Program-made: the position numbers and the translations under genes
Origin: Nocardioides marmotae
GTDB taxonomy: Bacteria > Actinomycetota > Actinomycetes > Propionibacteriales > Nocardioidaceae
Reading direction: 5' to 3'
NCBI RefSeq assembly: GCF_013177455.1
Contig: NZ_CP053660.1
Coordinates: forward strand, 124,001-188,000
Length of the DNA stretch: 64,000 bases
The notes under the pieces: generated by a model
The model's database searches: none
Seen by the model: only the letters and a program-made list of their open reading frames with translations
Told to the model about the DNA's origin: nothing
Shown here: one piece after another, positions 56,701 to 64,000 of the stretch
Layout: every line of letters starts with the position of its first letter
How positions within the stretch are numbered: the stretch's first letter is position 1

Positions 56701-57763
56701 TGGCGTCCTCGAGCTCGTCCCACCGCGCGGGCAGGTCGAGGATCGTCATGCCGTGCAGCCCGTCGGGCGGGACGACGTGGTTGCCCGGCGGCAGCTCGCC
56801 GCCGTCGACCACGAGCAGGATGTGCGGGGTCGCCGGGCGCTCGTCGGCGCCGAACCGGGGCCGGTCGCTGAGGTCCGGCGGCAGCAGCGCGGCGAGGTCG
56901 GCGAGGTTGGTGGTGACCATCCGCATCGGCCCGACCGCGTCGGACTGGCGGGCGCTCTGGGCGTGCGGGAGCCACTTGACCCAGTCCCAGTGGGCGAGGT
57001 TCTGCTCGGAGGCAAGCACGGCGACCAGCAGCTGCTCGGGGGAGTGGAAGGTCGCGGCCTCGCAGATCATCGAGCGGGCCAGCGAGCGCGAGGGCTCCTC
57101 GGGGCCGCAGACCTCGACCCGGTCGAAGGCGCGCAGGTCCACCGACGCGGGCAGGTCGGGCTGGAGCCGGTGGACGACGAGCAGCCGGTGCAGCGCCGAG
57201 GCCGCGGCCGGGTCGACCTGGTCGATCGGCGCGCTCTCCGGCGGCACCAGGTCGACGGCGAGCGGCTGGGCGCAGGTGCCGTACCGCACCTGGAGGAAGC
57301 GCGGGTCGGTCGCGCCGCGCTCCCAGACCCGGGAGCGCTCCTCGGCGATCGCCGGCAGCGCCGCGGGCGCGGGGTGGTGCCAGGTCAGCGCCCGGCGCTG
57401 CTGGTCGGCGGACTCGCGCGCCAGCTTGCGCACGGTGGCGAGGTAGCGCAGGTACTCGGTGCGCGACCCGGTGACCTGCTGGGTGCGCTGCTTCCGCTGC
57501 CGGTCGATCTGGACGACGATGAAGCCGATCGTCGCGAAGAGGAACATGCCCGCCGCGATGAAGCTGCGGGTGGAGTTGCCGCTCTGGCTGCCCATCGTGG
57601 CGACCAGGACGATCGACCCGAGGCTGCCGAGCATCGGGATGGCGTTCATCAGCACGCCGGCCGCGCCCTCGTGCTGCTCGATCTGCGGCGGCGGCTGGAG
57701 CACGAGCTGGCCCGAGGGCATCTCCGGCTCGTCGGCGCGTGCCCCACGAAGCGTCGTACTCAC
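53750..57763 (-). CDS. eccC: Type VII secretion FtsK/SpoIIIE ATPase EccC (fused CaCb form)
   Basis: It is a 1337-aa protein from GTG 57763, with GAGGAG about 8 nt upstream. Two N-terminal membrane helices (MNAIPMLGSLGSIVLVATMG, then FIAAGMFLFATIGFIVVQI) precede a stalk and three FtsK-like ATPase domains. ATPase 1 is canonical: VIGATGSGKSEFLR near residue 488 and FIVVDEFSEML. ATPases 2 (VVGGPRSGKSTLLRT near 844; FLVVDGWST) and 3 (VFGDGQSGKSSVLRA near 1138; VYVVVDDYDLV) keep Walker A but have no Glu after the Walker B Asp, as in other EccC. ATPase 3 binds the WXG100 export signal. It is the motor of the ESX channel and is divergent from the rest of the locus. Confidence 0.95.
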   Translation of the reverse strand: MSTTLRGARADEPEMPSGQLVLQPPPQIEQHEGAAGVLMNAIPMLGSLGSIVLVATMGSQSGNSTRSFIAAGMFLFATIGFIVVQIDRQRKQRTQQVTGSRTEYLRYLATVRKLARESADQQRRALTWHHPAPAALPAIAEERSRVWERGATDPRFLQVRYGTCAQPLAVDLVPPESAPIDQVDPAAASALHRLLVVHRLQPDLPASVDLRAFDRVEVCGPEEPSRSLARSMICEAATFHSPEQLLVAVLASEQNLAHWDWVKWLPHAQSARQSDAVGPMRMVTTNLADLAALLPPDLSDRPRFGADERPATPHILLVVDGGELPPGNHVVPPDGLHGMTILDLPARWDELEDASRLRIQVEGRPDRQGRQPVLALRLREEPIPARADQCDLATAEACARRLTPLHTVAAGVVEPAAGSEISGPTDFMDLLGLGDVRRFEPPAAWRPRPARDRLRVPIGLGEGGSMVHLDIKESAQQGMGPHGLVIGATGSGKSEFLRTLVLGLAMTHSPEQLNMVLVDFKGGATFAGMSEMPHVSAVITNLENELTLVDRMQDALSGEMVRRQELLRDAGNYASVRDYEKARSAGEDLEPLPSLFIVVDEFSEMLSAKPEFIDLFVAIGRLGRSLGLHLLLASQRLEEGRLRGLESHLSYRVGLRTFSAQESRGVLGVPDAYELPPVPGLGYLKPDPTTLVRFKAAYVSGPPSGRQRVRRDEGGHVRGILPFTVAEVLALEVPESDEPEPTPVVEHESQESLLDIAVGHMIGHGPAAHQVWLPPLDVPDTLDELMTDLVEDPEVGLVSPAWRELGGLVVPLGTVDRPREQRRDTLTVDLSGAGGHVAVVGGPRSGKSTLLRTVVTSMALTTTPLESQFFVLDFGGGTFSPMTALPHVAGVGSRSEPDVVRRILAEVRGIIDRREAYFRANGIDSIETYRSRRAAGRVDDGYGDVFLVVDGWSTIRADFDDLELEIQQLATRGLTFGFHVVAGATRWADFRAAMRDMFGTRLELRLGDAMDSEIDRKIAQLVPTGRPGRGLVPGKLHFLSALPRIDGTPDSESLGDGVDDLVKRVSAAWPGPDGPKLRLLPERIDLAKVRRLAGADESVPPEEVTDRRILLGINEKELAPVGLDPDTEPHLLVFGDGQSGKSSVLRAYLQEVMRTRSPQQAQIVVVDYRRSLLGEVPEDYLLNYLTSATQAQPALRDLATYLENRIPGPDVTPDQLRSRSWWTGAEVYVVVDDYDLVATQQSSPVAVLQPLMAQARDVGLHVVVARRSGGASRALYEPVIQSMRDLAMPGLLLSGNPDEGPLLGNLRPVPAVPGRGRLLTRDRGLDVVQTAWTEMTL

Positions 57764-57964
57764 ACCCAGGCTCCTCGAAGGCCGTGTCCGCGCGGTCGAG
57801 CCGGCGAGGTGCGGCCCCGGCCCATCGTGCCCATCCCGGAGTCGCCCAACCCTGCTCGCAGTGGGGTTGATGATAGGCACGGGTAAAGACAGCGGGAACC
57901 CGCCCGGCTACCCTCCAGGCCACCGGGCGCTTGAGCCGCAGACCGCGTCGACCACGGAGGACCC

Positions 57965-59338
57965 ATGGCGGGGGGCACCATCGACGTGCTCGCGTTGAGC
58001 ATCCACGGCTCCGTCGGGGTGGTGGACCTCGTCGTGCCGGCCGAGGCGTCGGCCCGCGACGTCGCCGAGGCGTACGCCGCCCAGGCCGGCCTGGCCGCGG
58101 TCCCCTCGCTCGCCCGGTCCACCGGCGCGCCGCTGCCGCCCGAGGTCGCGCTGAGCGACGCCGGCGTCGACGCAGGCACCGTGCTGGTCGCCCTGCTGCC
58201 CGGTGAGGTCGCGGCCGCGCCGGGCGGCCCCGGCGACCGGGGCCGGTCCGCGCCGGCCACCCGGCAGCAGGCCGGGCCGGGGCGGCTCTCGGTCCTGTGG
58301 TTCTGCGTCTCCTCCGCCCTCGCCGGCCTCGCCGGGTGGTTCGCGGCCCAGGCCGGGCCCGGCGACCTGCGCGACGCCGCCGTCGCGCTGCTCGGCGCCG
58401 CGGCGCTGGTCGCGGTGCTGCCGATCGGCCGGTTCGCCGGCCACCGCGCAGTCGCGGCCCCCGCCTTCGCCGGCGCGGCCGCGTTCGCGGTGCTCTGGGA
58501 CCCCGCGCCCGAGCGGCTCCCGACCGTCGTCGGCACCTCCGCGCTGGTCGCCGCCGTGGCCGCCGCGGTCGCCCGCGCGCTCGACCGACGCTCGGAGGAG
58601 GCGCTGCGGACCTGGATGGTCGTCGGGGGAGCGGTCTTCCTCGTGACGGTCGTGGCCGCGCTGGCCGACCTCCCCGCGCAGGTCGTGTGGGCGGTGCTGC
58701 TCATCGCCGCCGTGCTCGCCGCCCGCCTGGTGCCCGGCTGGGCCGTCGACGTCCCCGACCAGCTGCTCGTCGACATCGAGCGGCTCGCCGTCACCGCGTG
58801 GTCGGCCCGCGAGCAGCAGCCCCGCGGCCGCCGCGGCCGGACCGTCGTCCGCCCCGCGGCCGTCGCCGAGGTCGCCGCCCGGGGCGCGCGGATCATCACC
58901 TCCGCCTCCGTCGCGGTCCTGGCCGTCGCCGCGGTCGCCGCGCCGCTCCTGCTCGCCACCGCGACCGTGCCGCTGGACCGGATCGGGGCCCGGGTCCTCG
59001 TCGGGACCGCCGGCGCGGCCCTGCTGCTGGCCGCCCGCAGCTACCGCCACGTCGCGGCCCGCAGCCTGCTGCGCGCCGCCGGCCTCGCCTGCGAGGTCGC
59101 CCTCCTGGTCCACCTGCTCGACCACCTCGACGGCCGGTGGGGCACCACGATCGCCGTGGCCGCGGTCGGCTGCGCGCTGCTCCTCGTCGTGGTCGCCGTG
59201 GCGACCGGGCGGGGCTGGCGCTCGGCGTGGTGGTCGCGGCGCGCGGAGGTCCTCGAGGGCATCTGCGGCTCGTTCGCGGTCGCCTCGGTGGTCGTCGCGA
59301 TCGGTCTGTTCCGCGTCCTGTGGGAAAGGACGTTCTGA
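57965..59338 (+). CDS. EccD-like type VII secretion membrane protein (second copy)
   Basis: It is a 457-aa protein from ATG 57965 with ACGGAGG upstream. An N-terminal YukD/ubiquitin-like domain of about 90 residues (DVLALSIHGSVGVVDLVVP, then GVDAGTVLVALLPGE) is followed by a linker and about 11 membrane helices, the layout of EccD. It shares this architecture but little identity with the second EccD at 60282. ESX membrane complexes contain two EccD per protomer forming a barrel, so the two proteins may form a heterodimeric barrel. This copy is first in the plus-strand ESX genes and shares the eccC intergenic region. Confidence 0.75.
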   Translation: MAGGTIDVLALSIHGSVGVVDLVVPAEASARDVAEAYAAQAGLAAVPSLARSTGAPLPPEVALSDAGVDAGTVLVALLPGEVAAAPGGPGDRGRSAPATRQQAGPGRLSVLWFCVSSALAGLAGWFAAQAGPGDLRDAAVALLGAAALVAVLPIGRFAGHRAVAAPAFAGAAAFAVLWDPAPERLPTVVGTSALVAAVAAAVARALDRRSEEALRTWMVVGGAVFLVTVVAALADLPAQVVWAVLLIAAVLAARLVPGWAVDVPDQLLVDIERLAVTAWSAREQQPRGRRGRTVVRPAAVAEVAARGARIITSASVAVLAVAAVAAPLLLATATVPLDRIGARVLVGTAGAALLLAARSYRHVAARSLLRAAGLACEVALLVHLLDHLDGRWGTTIAVAAVGCALLLVVVAVATGRGWRSAWWSRRAEVLEGICGSFAVASVVVAIGLFRVLWERTF

Positions 59339-59495
59339 GGTTTAGCGGGTAAAGCGCCGGGTAGACCGTTGCCTGTCCGACCGGCTCGACCGGGCGGACC
59401 ACAGGACCTGAAGGGGGCCCGCCGGGACGGCGGTCCCGGGGCTCAGGAACAACCGACCGGCGGCGACTGCCGCTGACCACCAGAGGAGTAGCGAC

Positions 59496-59810
59496 ATGTC
59501 GCAGGGCAACTTCGGACAGGGCGAAGCAACACTCAGCCGCGCGGCGGGCATGGTCTCGGACGCGCACAACGACTTCACCACGCTGGCCAGCCGGCTCACC
59601 GACCAGCTCAGCGCCCTCCAGGGCAAGTGGGTCGGCGAGGGTGGCCGGGCGTTCTTCACCCTCCACCAGACCTGGAGCGAGAAGCAGCGCACGATCGTCA
59701 ACGCGCTCAACGACTTCGAGGCCTCGCTGAACTCGACCGAGAAGCTCAACGTCACCACCGACCAGGAGAGCGGCGGCGGCATGGCGAACCTGACCAGCCG
59801 GCTCGGCTGA
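59496..59810 (+). CDS. WXG100-family ESX substrate
   Basis: It is a 104-aa protein from ATG 59496 with AGAGGAG upstream. It is a helix-turn-helix with the WXG turn Trp45-Val-Gly47 (LQGKWVGEGG), preceded by MVSDAHNDFTTLASRLTDQL and followed by an amphipathic helix. The C-terminus is flexible and Gly-rich (GGGMANLTSRLG). It probably pairs with the next gene product as an EsxA/EsxB-type dimer exported by EccC. Its leader of about 150 nt contains GGGTAAAG, also found upstream of the EccD-like gene. Confidence 0.9.
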   Translation: MSQGNFGQGEATLSRAAGMVSDAHNDFTTLASRLTDQLSALQGKWVGEGGRAFFTLHQTWSEKQRTIVNALNDFEASLNSTEKLNVTTDQESGGGMANLTSRLG

Positions 59811-59836
59811 CCCGAATCCAGACAGGAGACACAGAC

Positions 59837-60133
59837 ATGAACCTCGACGGCATCCGCGTCAACCACGCCGGCCTCGACACCGCGGCCGCGGACCTCATGC
59901 AGGCCGTGAAGAACATCGACGACCGCCTCAACCGCCTCGAGAGCGAGCTCGCCCCGCTCCGCAGCGACTGGGACGGCCAGGCCCAGCAGGCCTACCACGT
60001 GGCCAAGCAGAAGTGGGACGGCGCGATCACCGAGATGCGCAACATCCTCACCCAGACCAGCCAGGCGGTCAGCCAGTCCAACACCGACTACGCCGCCGCC
60101 GACAAGCGCGGCGCGGCCAGCTTCGGCGGCTGA
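59837..60133 (+). CDS. WXG100-family ESX substrate carrying a YxxxD export signal
   Basis: It is a 98-aa protein from ATG 59837 with ACAGGAG upstream. The WXG turn is Trp45-Asp-Gly47 (RSDWDGQAQQAY). The C-terminal NTDYAAADKRGAASF contains YAAAD, a textbook YxxxD/E type VII secretion signal located after the second helix. Only this member of the pair has it, as in EsxB-type (CFP-10-like) partners that bind EccC ATPase 3. The preceding WXG100 is thus the EsxA-like partner. Confidence 0.92.
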   Translation: MNLDGIRVNHAGLDTAAADLMQAVKNIDDRLNRLESELAPLRSDWDGQAQQAYHVAKQKWDGAITEMRNILTQTSQAVSQSNTDYAAADKRGAASFGG

Positions 60134-60165
60134 GCGACACCGCACCCCGCACCACCTGTTCCACC

Positions 60166-60201
60166 CGGTCGGCCCGGGCCCTACGCGGCTCGGGCCGACC
60201 G
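60166..60201 (+). terminator. Hairpin after the WXG100 pair
   Basis: CGGTCGGCCCG (60166-60176) pairs with CGGGCCGACCG (60191-60201), 11 bp perfect, extendable by GGC/GCC-type pairs across the loop. It could terminate or attenuate between the abundant WXG100 pair and the downstream membrane genes, or protect the substrate mRNA 3' end. Confidence 0.6.
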
Positions 60202-60236
60202 GCACGTTCGCATCACGTCGACCGACCGCCCGGGGC

Positions 60237-60242
60237 TAGGCT
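60237..60242 (+). promoter_or_regulatory. Possible -10 (TAGGCT) for eccD-eccB-mycP
   Basis: TAGGCT lies 39 nt before ATG 60282 and downstream of the hairpin, so the membrane-component genes may have their own promoter. Unlike the leaderless genes, this start has GAGGAGA. Confidence 0.4.
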
Positions 60243-60281
60243 GCGGCCCGCCGACCGGCGAGACACCTGCGAGGAGACCCG

Positions 60282-61634
60282 ATGACCCAGGCGCCGACCA
60301 GCACGTCCGGACTGGTCCGGGTCACGGTGGCCTCCGGCACGCGTCGGGTCGACCTGGTGCTCCCCGGGGCGGTCCCCGTCGCCGAGCTGCTGCCCGAGCT
60401 GGCGCGCAGCGTCGGCCTGCTCGACCCGGCCACCGTGTACGGCGGCTACCGCGTCGTCACCGCCGAGGGCCGCGAGCTCGCGAGCGATGCGGGCCTGACC
60501 ATCCAGGGCATCGAGGACGGCGGCCTGCTGACCGTCTCCGCCGGCGTCGACGACGAGCCGCCCCGCGTCTACGACGACGTGGTCGAGGCGATGACCGACG
60601 TCGTCGAGCGCGACCTCAAGCCGTGGGAGCCGGCCTCCGGGCGGCGTACCGCCCTCGCCGCGGCGGGGCTGCTCATGGCCCTCGGCGCCGTCGCGCTGCT
60701 CATCCAGCGCGGCTCGCTGCTCGCCGGGGTCGCCGCGGCCGTCGTCGCCACCGCGCTGGTCGCCGGCGCGATCGTGCTCTCCCGCGCCCAGCGCGAGCCC
60801 GAGGCGGCGGTGGCGGTGGCCTGGATGGCCGCCGCGTACGCCGCGGTCGCCGGGCTGATGCTCGTCACCGACGACTACCTCTTCGGCCTGCCGATGGCGG
60901 CCGCGGGCGGCGGCGCGCTTCTGGCCGGTCTCGTCGCGCTCGTCGGGCTCGGCGAGGGCCGGACGCTGGTCACCCCGCCGGTCGTCGTCGGCGCGATCCT
61001 GCTCGCGACCGGCCTGGTGATGAACGGCGTCGACGTCGACCACCGGGTCGTGCTGACGACCACCCTGGTGCTCGTCGTCCTGGTGGGCTCGATCTTCCCC
61101 TGGCTCGCGCTCGGCGCGACCGCGACGCGGGTCGACCAGCTCTACACCGTCGCCGACATCACCGCCGACCCCGACGAGATCGACCCCGAGCGGGTCCAGG
61201 CCGACGCCCGGGTCGCCCACGAGATCCTCCTCGGCATCTCCTCCACCGTCGGCCTCCTGCTCGTGATCATCGCCCCGCTCGCCGTCGCGCTCGGGCTCTC
61301 CGGCGCGCTGCTCGCGGTCGTCGCCTGCCTCGTGGTGATGCTGCGGACCCGGCAGTACCGCACCGGCTCGGAGGTGCTGGTCGGCCTGGTCTCCGGGATC
61401 ACCGGCCTGGTCTCGGTGGGCGTGGCGATCTTGTGGCTGCACCCCGACTGGCGGCCGGGCGCCGCGGTCGCGCTCGCCGCTACCGGCGCGGTCCTGCTCG
61501 CGGTGACGCTGTTGCCCGGCACCCCCTCGCTGCGGCGCGGCCGGCTCGGTGACCTCGCCGAGTCGATCTGCCTGCTGACCCTGCTCCCGCTGACGGTCGT
61601 CGCGACCGGCGTCTTCTCCGCCATCCGGGGCTAG
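60282..61634 (+). CDS. eccD: Type VII secretion integral membrane protein EccD
   Basis: It is a 450-aa protein from ATG 60282 with GAGGAGA upstream. The N-terminal ubiquitin-like domain (LVRVTVASGTRRVDLVLPG, then VPVAELLPELARSVGLLD, then GLTIQGIEDGGLLTVSAG) is a clean match to EccD/YukD. The conserved linker YDDVVEAMTDVVERDLKPWEP precedes 11 membrane helices. This is the canonical EccD of the locus and forms the inner-membrane barrel of the ESX channel with EccB, EccC and (elsewhere) EccE. Adjacent to eccB with a 5-nt gap. Confidence 0.93.
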   Translation: MTQAPTSTSGLVRVTVASGTRRVDLVLPGAVPVAELLPELARSVGLLDPATVYGGYRVVTAEGRELASDAGLTIQGIEDGGLLTVSAGVDDEPPRVYDDVVEAMTDVVERDLKPWEPASGRRTALAAAGLLMALGAVALLIQRGSLLAGVAAAVVATALVAGAIVLSRAQREPEAAVAVAWMAAAYAAVAGLMLVTDDYLFGLPMAAAGGGALLAGLVALVGLGEGRTLVTPPVVVGAILLATGLVMNGVDVDHRVVLTTTLVLVVLVGSIFPWLALGATATRVDQLYTVADITADPDEIDPERVQADARVAHEILLGISSTVGLLLVIIAPLAVALGLSGALLAVVACLVVMLRTRQYRTGSEVLVGLVSGITGLVSVGVAILWLHPDWRPGAAVALAATGAVLLAVTLLPGTPSLRRGRLGDLAESICLLTLLPLTVVATGVFSAIRG

Positions 61635-61639
61635 GACCG

Positions 61640-63070
61640 ATGGCCACCAAGAAGGACCTCGTCGAGGCCCACGCCTTCAGCCGCCGCCGGCTCGTCACGG
61701 CGTTCGTCTCCGGCGCGCCCGGCGGCCGGGAGGTCGAGCCGACCCGCCCCGGCCGGACCGTGATCGGCGGGATCGCGCTGGCGATCCTGCTCGTCGCCGG
61801 CGCCGCGATCGCCTCGATCCTCAGCCCGAAGGCCCCCAGCGACTGGACCGACGGCGGCCTGGTGGTCTCCAAGGAGCGCGGGGCGGCGTACGTCATCCTC
61901 GACGGCGGCGACGACCCGGTGCTGCGCCCGGTCATCAACGTGACCTCGGCGCAGCTGATCCTCGGCGCCGACCCCGAGCCGAGCGTCGTGAAGCAGTCGG
62001 AGATCGACAAGTACACGATCGGTGAGGACATCGGCATCCTCAACGCCCCGGCCACCGTCCCCGACGACGACCTGCTGCTGGAGTCGGGCTGGACGGCGTG
62101 CACCGCCGACGGCAGCGGGATCAAGGTCGACGTGTCCGAGGAGCAGCTGGTCGAGCCGCTGGACGGCGCCGGGATGCTGGTCCGCGCGCGGGGCCGGATC
62201 TACCTGATCGCGGAGTCCGCCGAGCCCGAGCCCGGTGGCGGGACCCGCGCCTACAGCTACCTCGTGCCCGACCGCGGCGCGGTCGACCTGATGCTCCAGC
62301 AGCTCGGCATGCCGATCCGCTCGGAGGCCGTGGAGGTCCCCGAGCAGTGGCTGACGCTCTTCCCCGCCGGCGGGGCGCTGAGCTTCGGCAGCTTCGGGCT
62401 GGCGGGCTACGGAGAGCCCTCGGAGATCGCGGGCCAGGACGGCCTGCCCTCCGGGGCGCGGGTCGGCGACCGGTACGAGTCGGCCGGCATCGAGCTGCTG
62501 GTCACCCGCACCGCGCCGGTCGCGCTGACCCCGTTCGCGGCCGCGGTCTACGCCAGCGCGGAGAAGCCGGCGGGCTACGAGCCGCGCACGCTCACGCCCG
62601 AGGGCGACCCGCAGCTGCGCCAGGAGGTGCCGGCCTATGAGGAGGCACGCTGGCCCGAGGCCGGCCTCGACAAGGTCACCGGCGAGCACTGCGCGGTGCT
62701 GCTGCCCGACCCCGCCGGCGGCGCGCCGATCGTGAAGCTCGCGACCGCGCCCGTCGGGGACGCCTCGGTCCTCGAGGCCGACACCGACCGCGGGACCGTC
62801 GACCGCACCGTCGACGCCGGCCGGGGCGCCTACGCCCTGAGCGCCGGGTGGGACGACCGGCGCGTGGGCACGCCGTACTTCGTCGACGCCAAGGGCGTGG
62901 CCTACGCCCTGGTCGGCGACCAGGCCGCCGAGCGTCTCGGGTACGGCGACGTGGACGCGCCGATCGTGCCCGACCCGTGGATCGAGCTGTTCGAGGAGGG
63001 CGTGCCGCTCTCGGTCAACGCCGCCCTGTGCCCGCCGGACCGGCCCGGCCGGAGCTCCACGTGCGAGTGA
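61640..63070 (+). CDS. eccB: Type VII secretion protein EccB
   Basis: It is a 476-aa protein from ATG 61640. The hallmark N-terminus is MATKKDLVEAHAFSRRRLVTAF (shown as KKDLVEAHAFSRRRLV), then one membrane helix (VIGGIALAILLVAGAAIASIL, residues about 41-61). A large extracytoplasmic domain follows, with VVSKERGAAYVILDG, LRPVINVTSAQLILG, DIGILNAPATVP and YFVDAKGVAYALVGDQAAERLGY. All are standard EccB. It forms the periplasmic roof of the ESX complex and interacts with the mycosin encoded next. Confidence 0.96.
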   Translation: MATKKDLVEAHAFSRRRLVTAFVSGAPGGREVEPTRPGRTVIGGIALAILLVAGAAIASILSPKAPSDWTDGGLVVSKERGAAYVILDGGDDPVLRPVINVTSAQLILGADPEPSVVKQSEIDKYTIGEDIGILNAPATVPDDDLLLESGWTACTADGSGIKVDVSEEQLVEPLDGAGMLVRARGRIYLIAESAEPEPGGGTRAYSYLVPDRGAVDLMLQQLGMPIRSEAVEVPEQWLTLFPAGGALSFGSFGLAGYGEPSEIAGQDGLPSGARVGDRYESAGIELLVTRTAPVALTPFAAAVYASAEKPAGYEPRTLTPEGDPQLRQEVPAYEEARWPEAGLDKVTGEHCAVLLPDPAGGAPIVKLATAPVGDASVLEADTDRGTVDRTVDAGRGAYALSAGWDDRRVGTPYFVDAKGVAYALVGDQAAERLGYGDVDAPIVPDPWIELFEEGVPLSVNAALCPPDRPGRSSTCE

Positions 63071-64000
63071 CCCGCGGCGCGGTCGCCGGCGCGCTCGTCG
63101 CCGGGCTCGTGCTGGTGCCCGGCGCCCCGGCGCGGGCCGACGCGGTCGACTGCACCGGCACCACCGCCGACACCCCGGCGCCGTCCTCGACGACCGACCC
63201 GAGCCTGCCCTTCGACGCGCTCGGCATCGACGCGGCGCACTCCTGGCTGGCCGCCCACGGGACCCGCGGGCCCGGCGAGGGCGTGCGCGTCGCCGTCGTC
63301 GACTCCGGCATCGCCCCGCGCGCAGCCGGCTCCGGGATCCCCCTGGCCCGCGACTCCTTCGGCGGCGGGGAGGTCGTCGACGCGCACGGCACGATCGTGG
63401 CCGGGATCATCGCGGGCGCGCCGCGCACCGGCCGCGACGGGCGCGAGCTCCCGGTCGGGATCGCCCCGGCCGCCGAGATCGTCGACGTCCGCGTCTATGA
63501 CAGCGGCGAGCCGGCCGAGGGCGAGGACCCGGTCGAGCCGCCGAACGTCGTCGCGGGGCTCTCCTGGGTCGCGCAGAACGCGAAGCGGCTCGGGATCGGC
63601 GTCGTCAACGTCTCCCTGGCGATGCCGGAGTACCCCCCGCTCGAGCGGGTGCTGCGCCGGCTCGAGGCTGCCGACGTCGTGGTCGTCGCCGCGAGCGGCA
63701 ACCGGCCGCAGGAGGAGACCGACTTCCTCCACGAGGAGTTCGGCCCCGAGCCCGACGGGGAGGGCGGGGCGACCACCGGTGCCCGCCTGGGCGAGGACGC
63801 CGGCGGGCTGGTCTGGCCGGCGGCGTACCCCTCGGTGGTGGCGGCGAGCTCGACCGCCGACGGGACCGGGCTCGGCGACGCCAGCGGTGCGGTCCTGCTC
63901 AGCAGCGACATCGACGTGGCCGTGCCGACCTTCGGCACGATCTCCTACGGCCTGGACGGCGGCACGTGCGGGGCGCCGGGGTACGCCACCTCCTGGGCGG
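63061..64000 (+). CDS. mycP: Mycosin (type VII secretion subtilisin-like protease), 3' end cut by window
   Basis: About 313 residues are visible, running off the right edge. GTG 63061 is chosen because GGAG lies 6 nt upstream; GTG 63067 is in frame, and either start overlaps the eccB stop. The signal peptide is VAGALVAGLVLVPGAPARA. The S8 triad is intact: Asp81 in VVDSGIA, His109 in DAHGTIVAGI and Ser311 in YATSWA right at the window end. The oxyanion Asn is in VVAASGN. Mycosins are anchored by a C-terminal membrane helix (not visible here), process ESX substrates and stabilise the channel. Confidence 0.93.
   Translation, partial: MRVTRGAVAGALVAGLVLVPGAPARADAVDCTGTTADTPAPSSTTDPSLPFDALGIDAAHSWLAAHGTRGPGEGVRVAVVDSGIAPRAAGSGIPLARDSFGGGEVVDAHGTIVAGIIAGAPRTGRDGRELPVGIAPAAEIVDVRVYDSGEPAEGEDPVEPPNVVAGLSWVAQNAKRLGIGVVNVSLAMPEYPPLERVLRRLEAADVVVVAASGNRPQEETDFLHEEFGPEPDGEGGATTGARLGEDAGGLVWPAAYPSVVAASSTADGTGLGDASGAVLLSSDIDVAVPTFGTISYGLDGGTCGAPGYATSWA

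Noticed and set aside
53981..57886. 1301-codon plus-strand open frame opposite eccC
   Set aside because: EccC with three ATPase domains is certain on the minus strand. The opposite frame shows no motifs and a low-complexity composition.

Overview
The window is very GC-rich with dense, often overlapping genes. It reads as chromosomal DNA of a high-GC actinobacterium, most likely a Nocardioides-like member of the Propionibacteriales. The assignment rests on: an F420-dependent (DDN-type) oxidoreductase; MenB, hence menaquinone; TreX/TreY/TreZ trehalose synthesis; a type VII (ESX) secretion locus; a KstR-type steroid-regulator operator; and many starts lying 6-7 nt behind an actinobacterial -10 hexamer (leaderless genes). 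I saw no rRNA, CRISPR array, insertion sequence, integrase or phage module. One tRNA is present, tRNA-Ser(CGA).

Layout. 1-6.4 kb: truncated FAD dehydrogenase, class III adenylate cyclase, exported lytic transglycosylase, SnoaL-like protein, PGPGW membrane protein, secreted coiled-coil protein, and a 7-TM SWEET-like PQ-loop protein. 6.5-15.1 kb: overlapping recC-recB-recD. 15.1-18.6 kb: ACT protein, DDN-type oxidoreductase, menB, DUF4333-like lipoprotein, sirtuin. 18.6-25.0 kb: glgX-treY-treZ operon on the minus strand. 25.1-32.5 kb: acyl-CoA dehydrogenase, small alarmone synthetase, thpR, three-gene pntA1-A2-B transhydrogenase, upp, tadA with its companion gene. 32.5-40.1 kb: tRNA-Ser, small proteins, an orphan MbcA/ParS-like protein, a short UvrA paralogue, gamma-carbonic anhydrase, MoxR ATPase plus VWA protein, HU.

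40.1-46.3 kb holds two related minus-strand cassettes. Each pairs a WXG-like helical protein ending in a conserved PPPGHRDWL tail with a hydrolase-fold protein. Cassette A also carries an EspG-like gene, and its hydrolase-like protein has lost the nucleophile Ser and the His. Cassette B keeps GHSQGG and the triad. A secreted beta-propeller gene lies between them. I regard this pair, 7 kb from the ESX core, as the best candidate for an undescribed secreted or toxin-chaperone-like system.

46.3-53.7 kb: aminotransferase, a KstD-like flavoprotein whose promoter carries a KstR-type operator, a ResA-like protein with a WCGC active site, a K+/H+ antiporter, a LytR_C protein, a VapB/ParB-like small protein and a second SnoaL-like protein. 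53.75-64.0 kb: ESX core, comprising EccC (minus) divergent from an EccD-like protein, two WXG100 substrates, EccD, EccB and a mycosin cut by the window end.

Three unrelated intergenic repeat arrays stand out: a 30-bp family at 15.7 kb, a head-to-head 22-bp array (4 + 3 units) at 30.6 kb, and a 37-bp array with nested palindromes at 47.6 kb.
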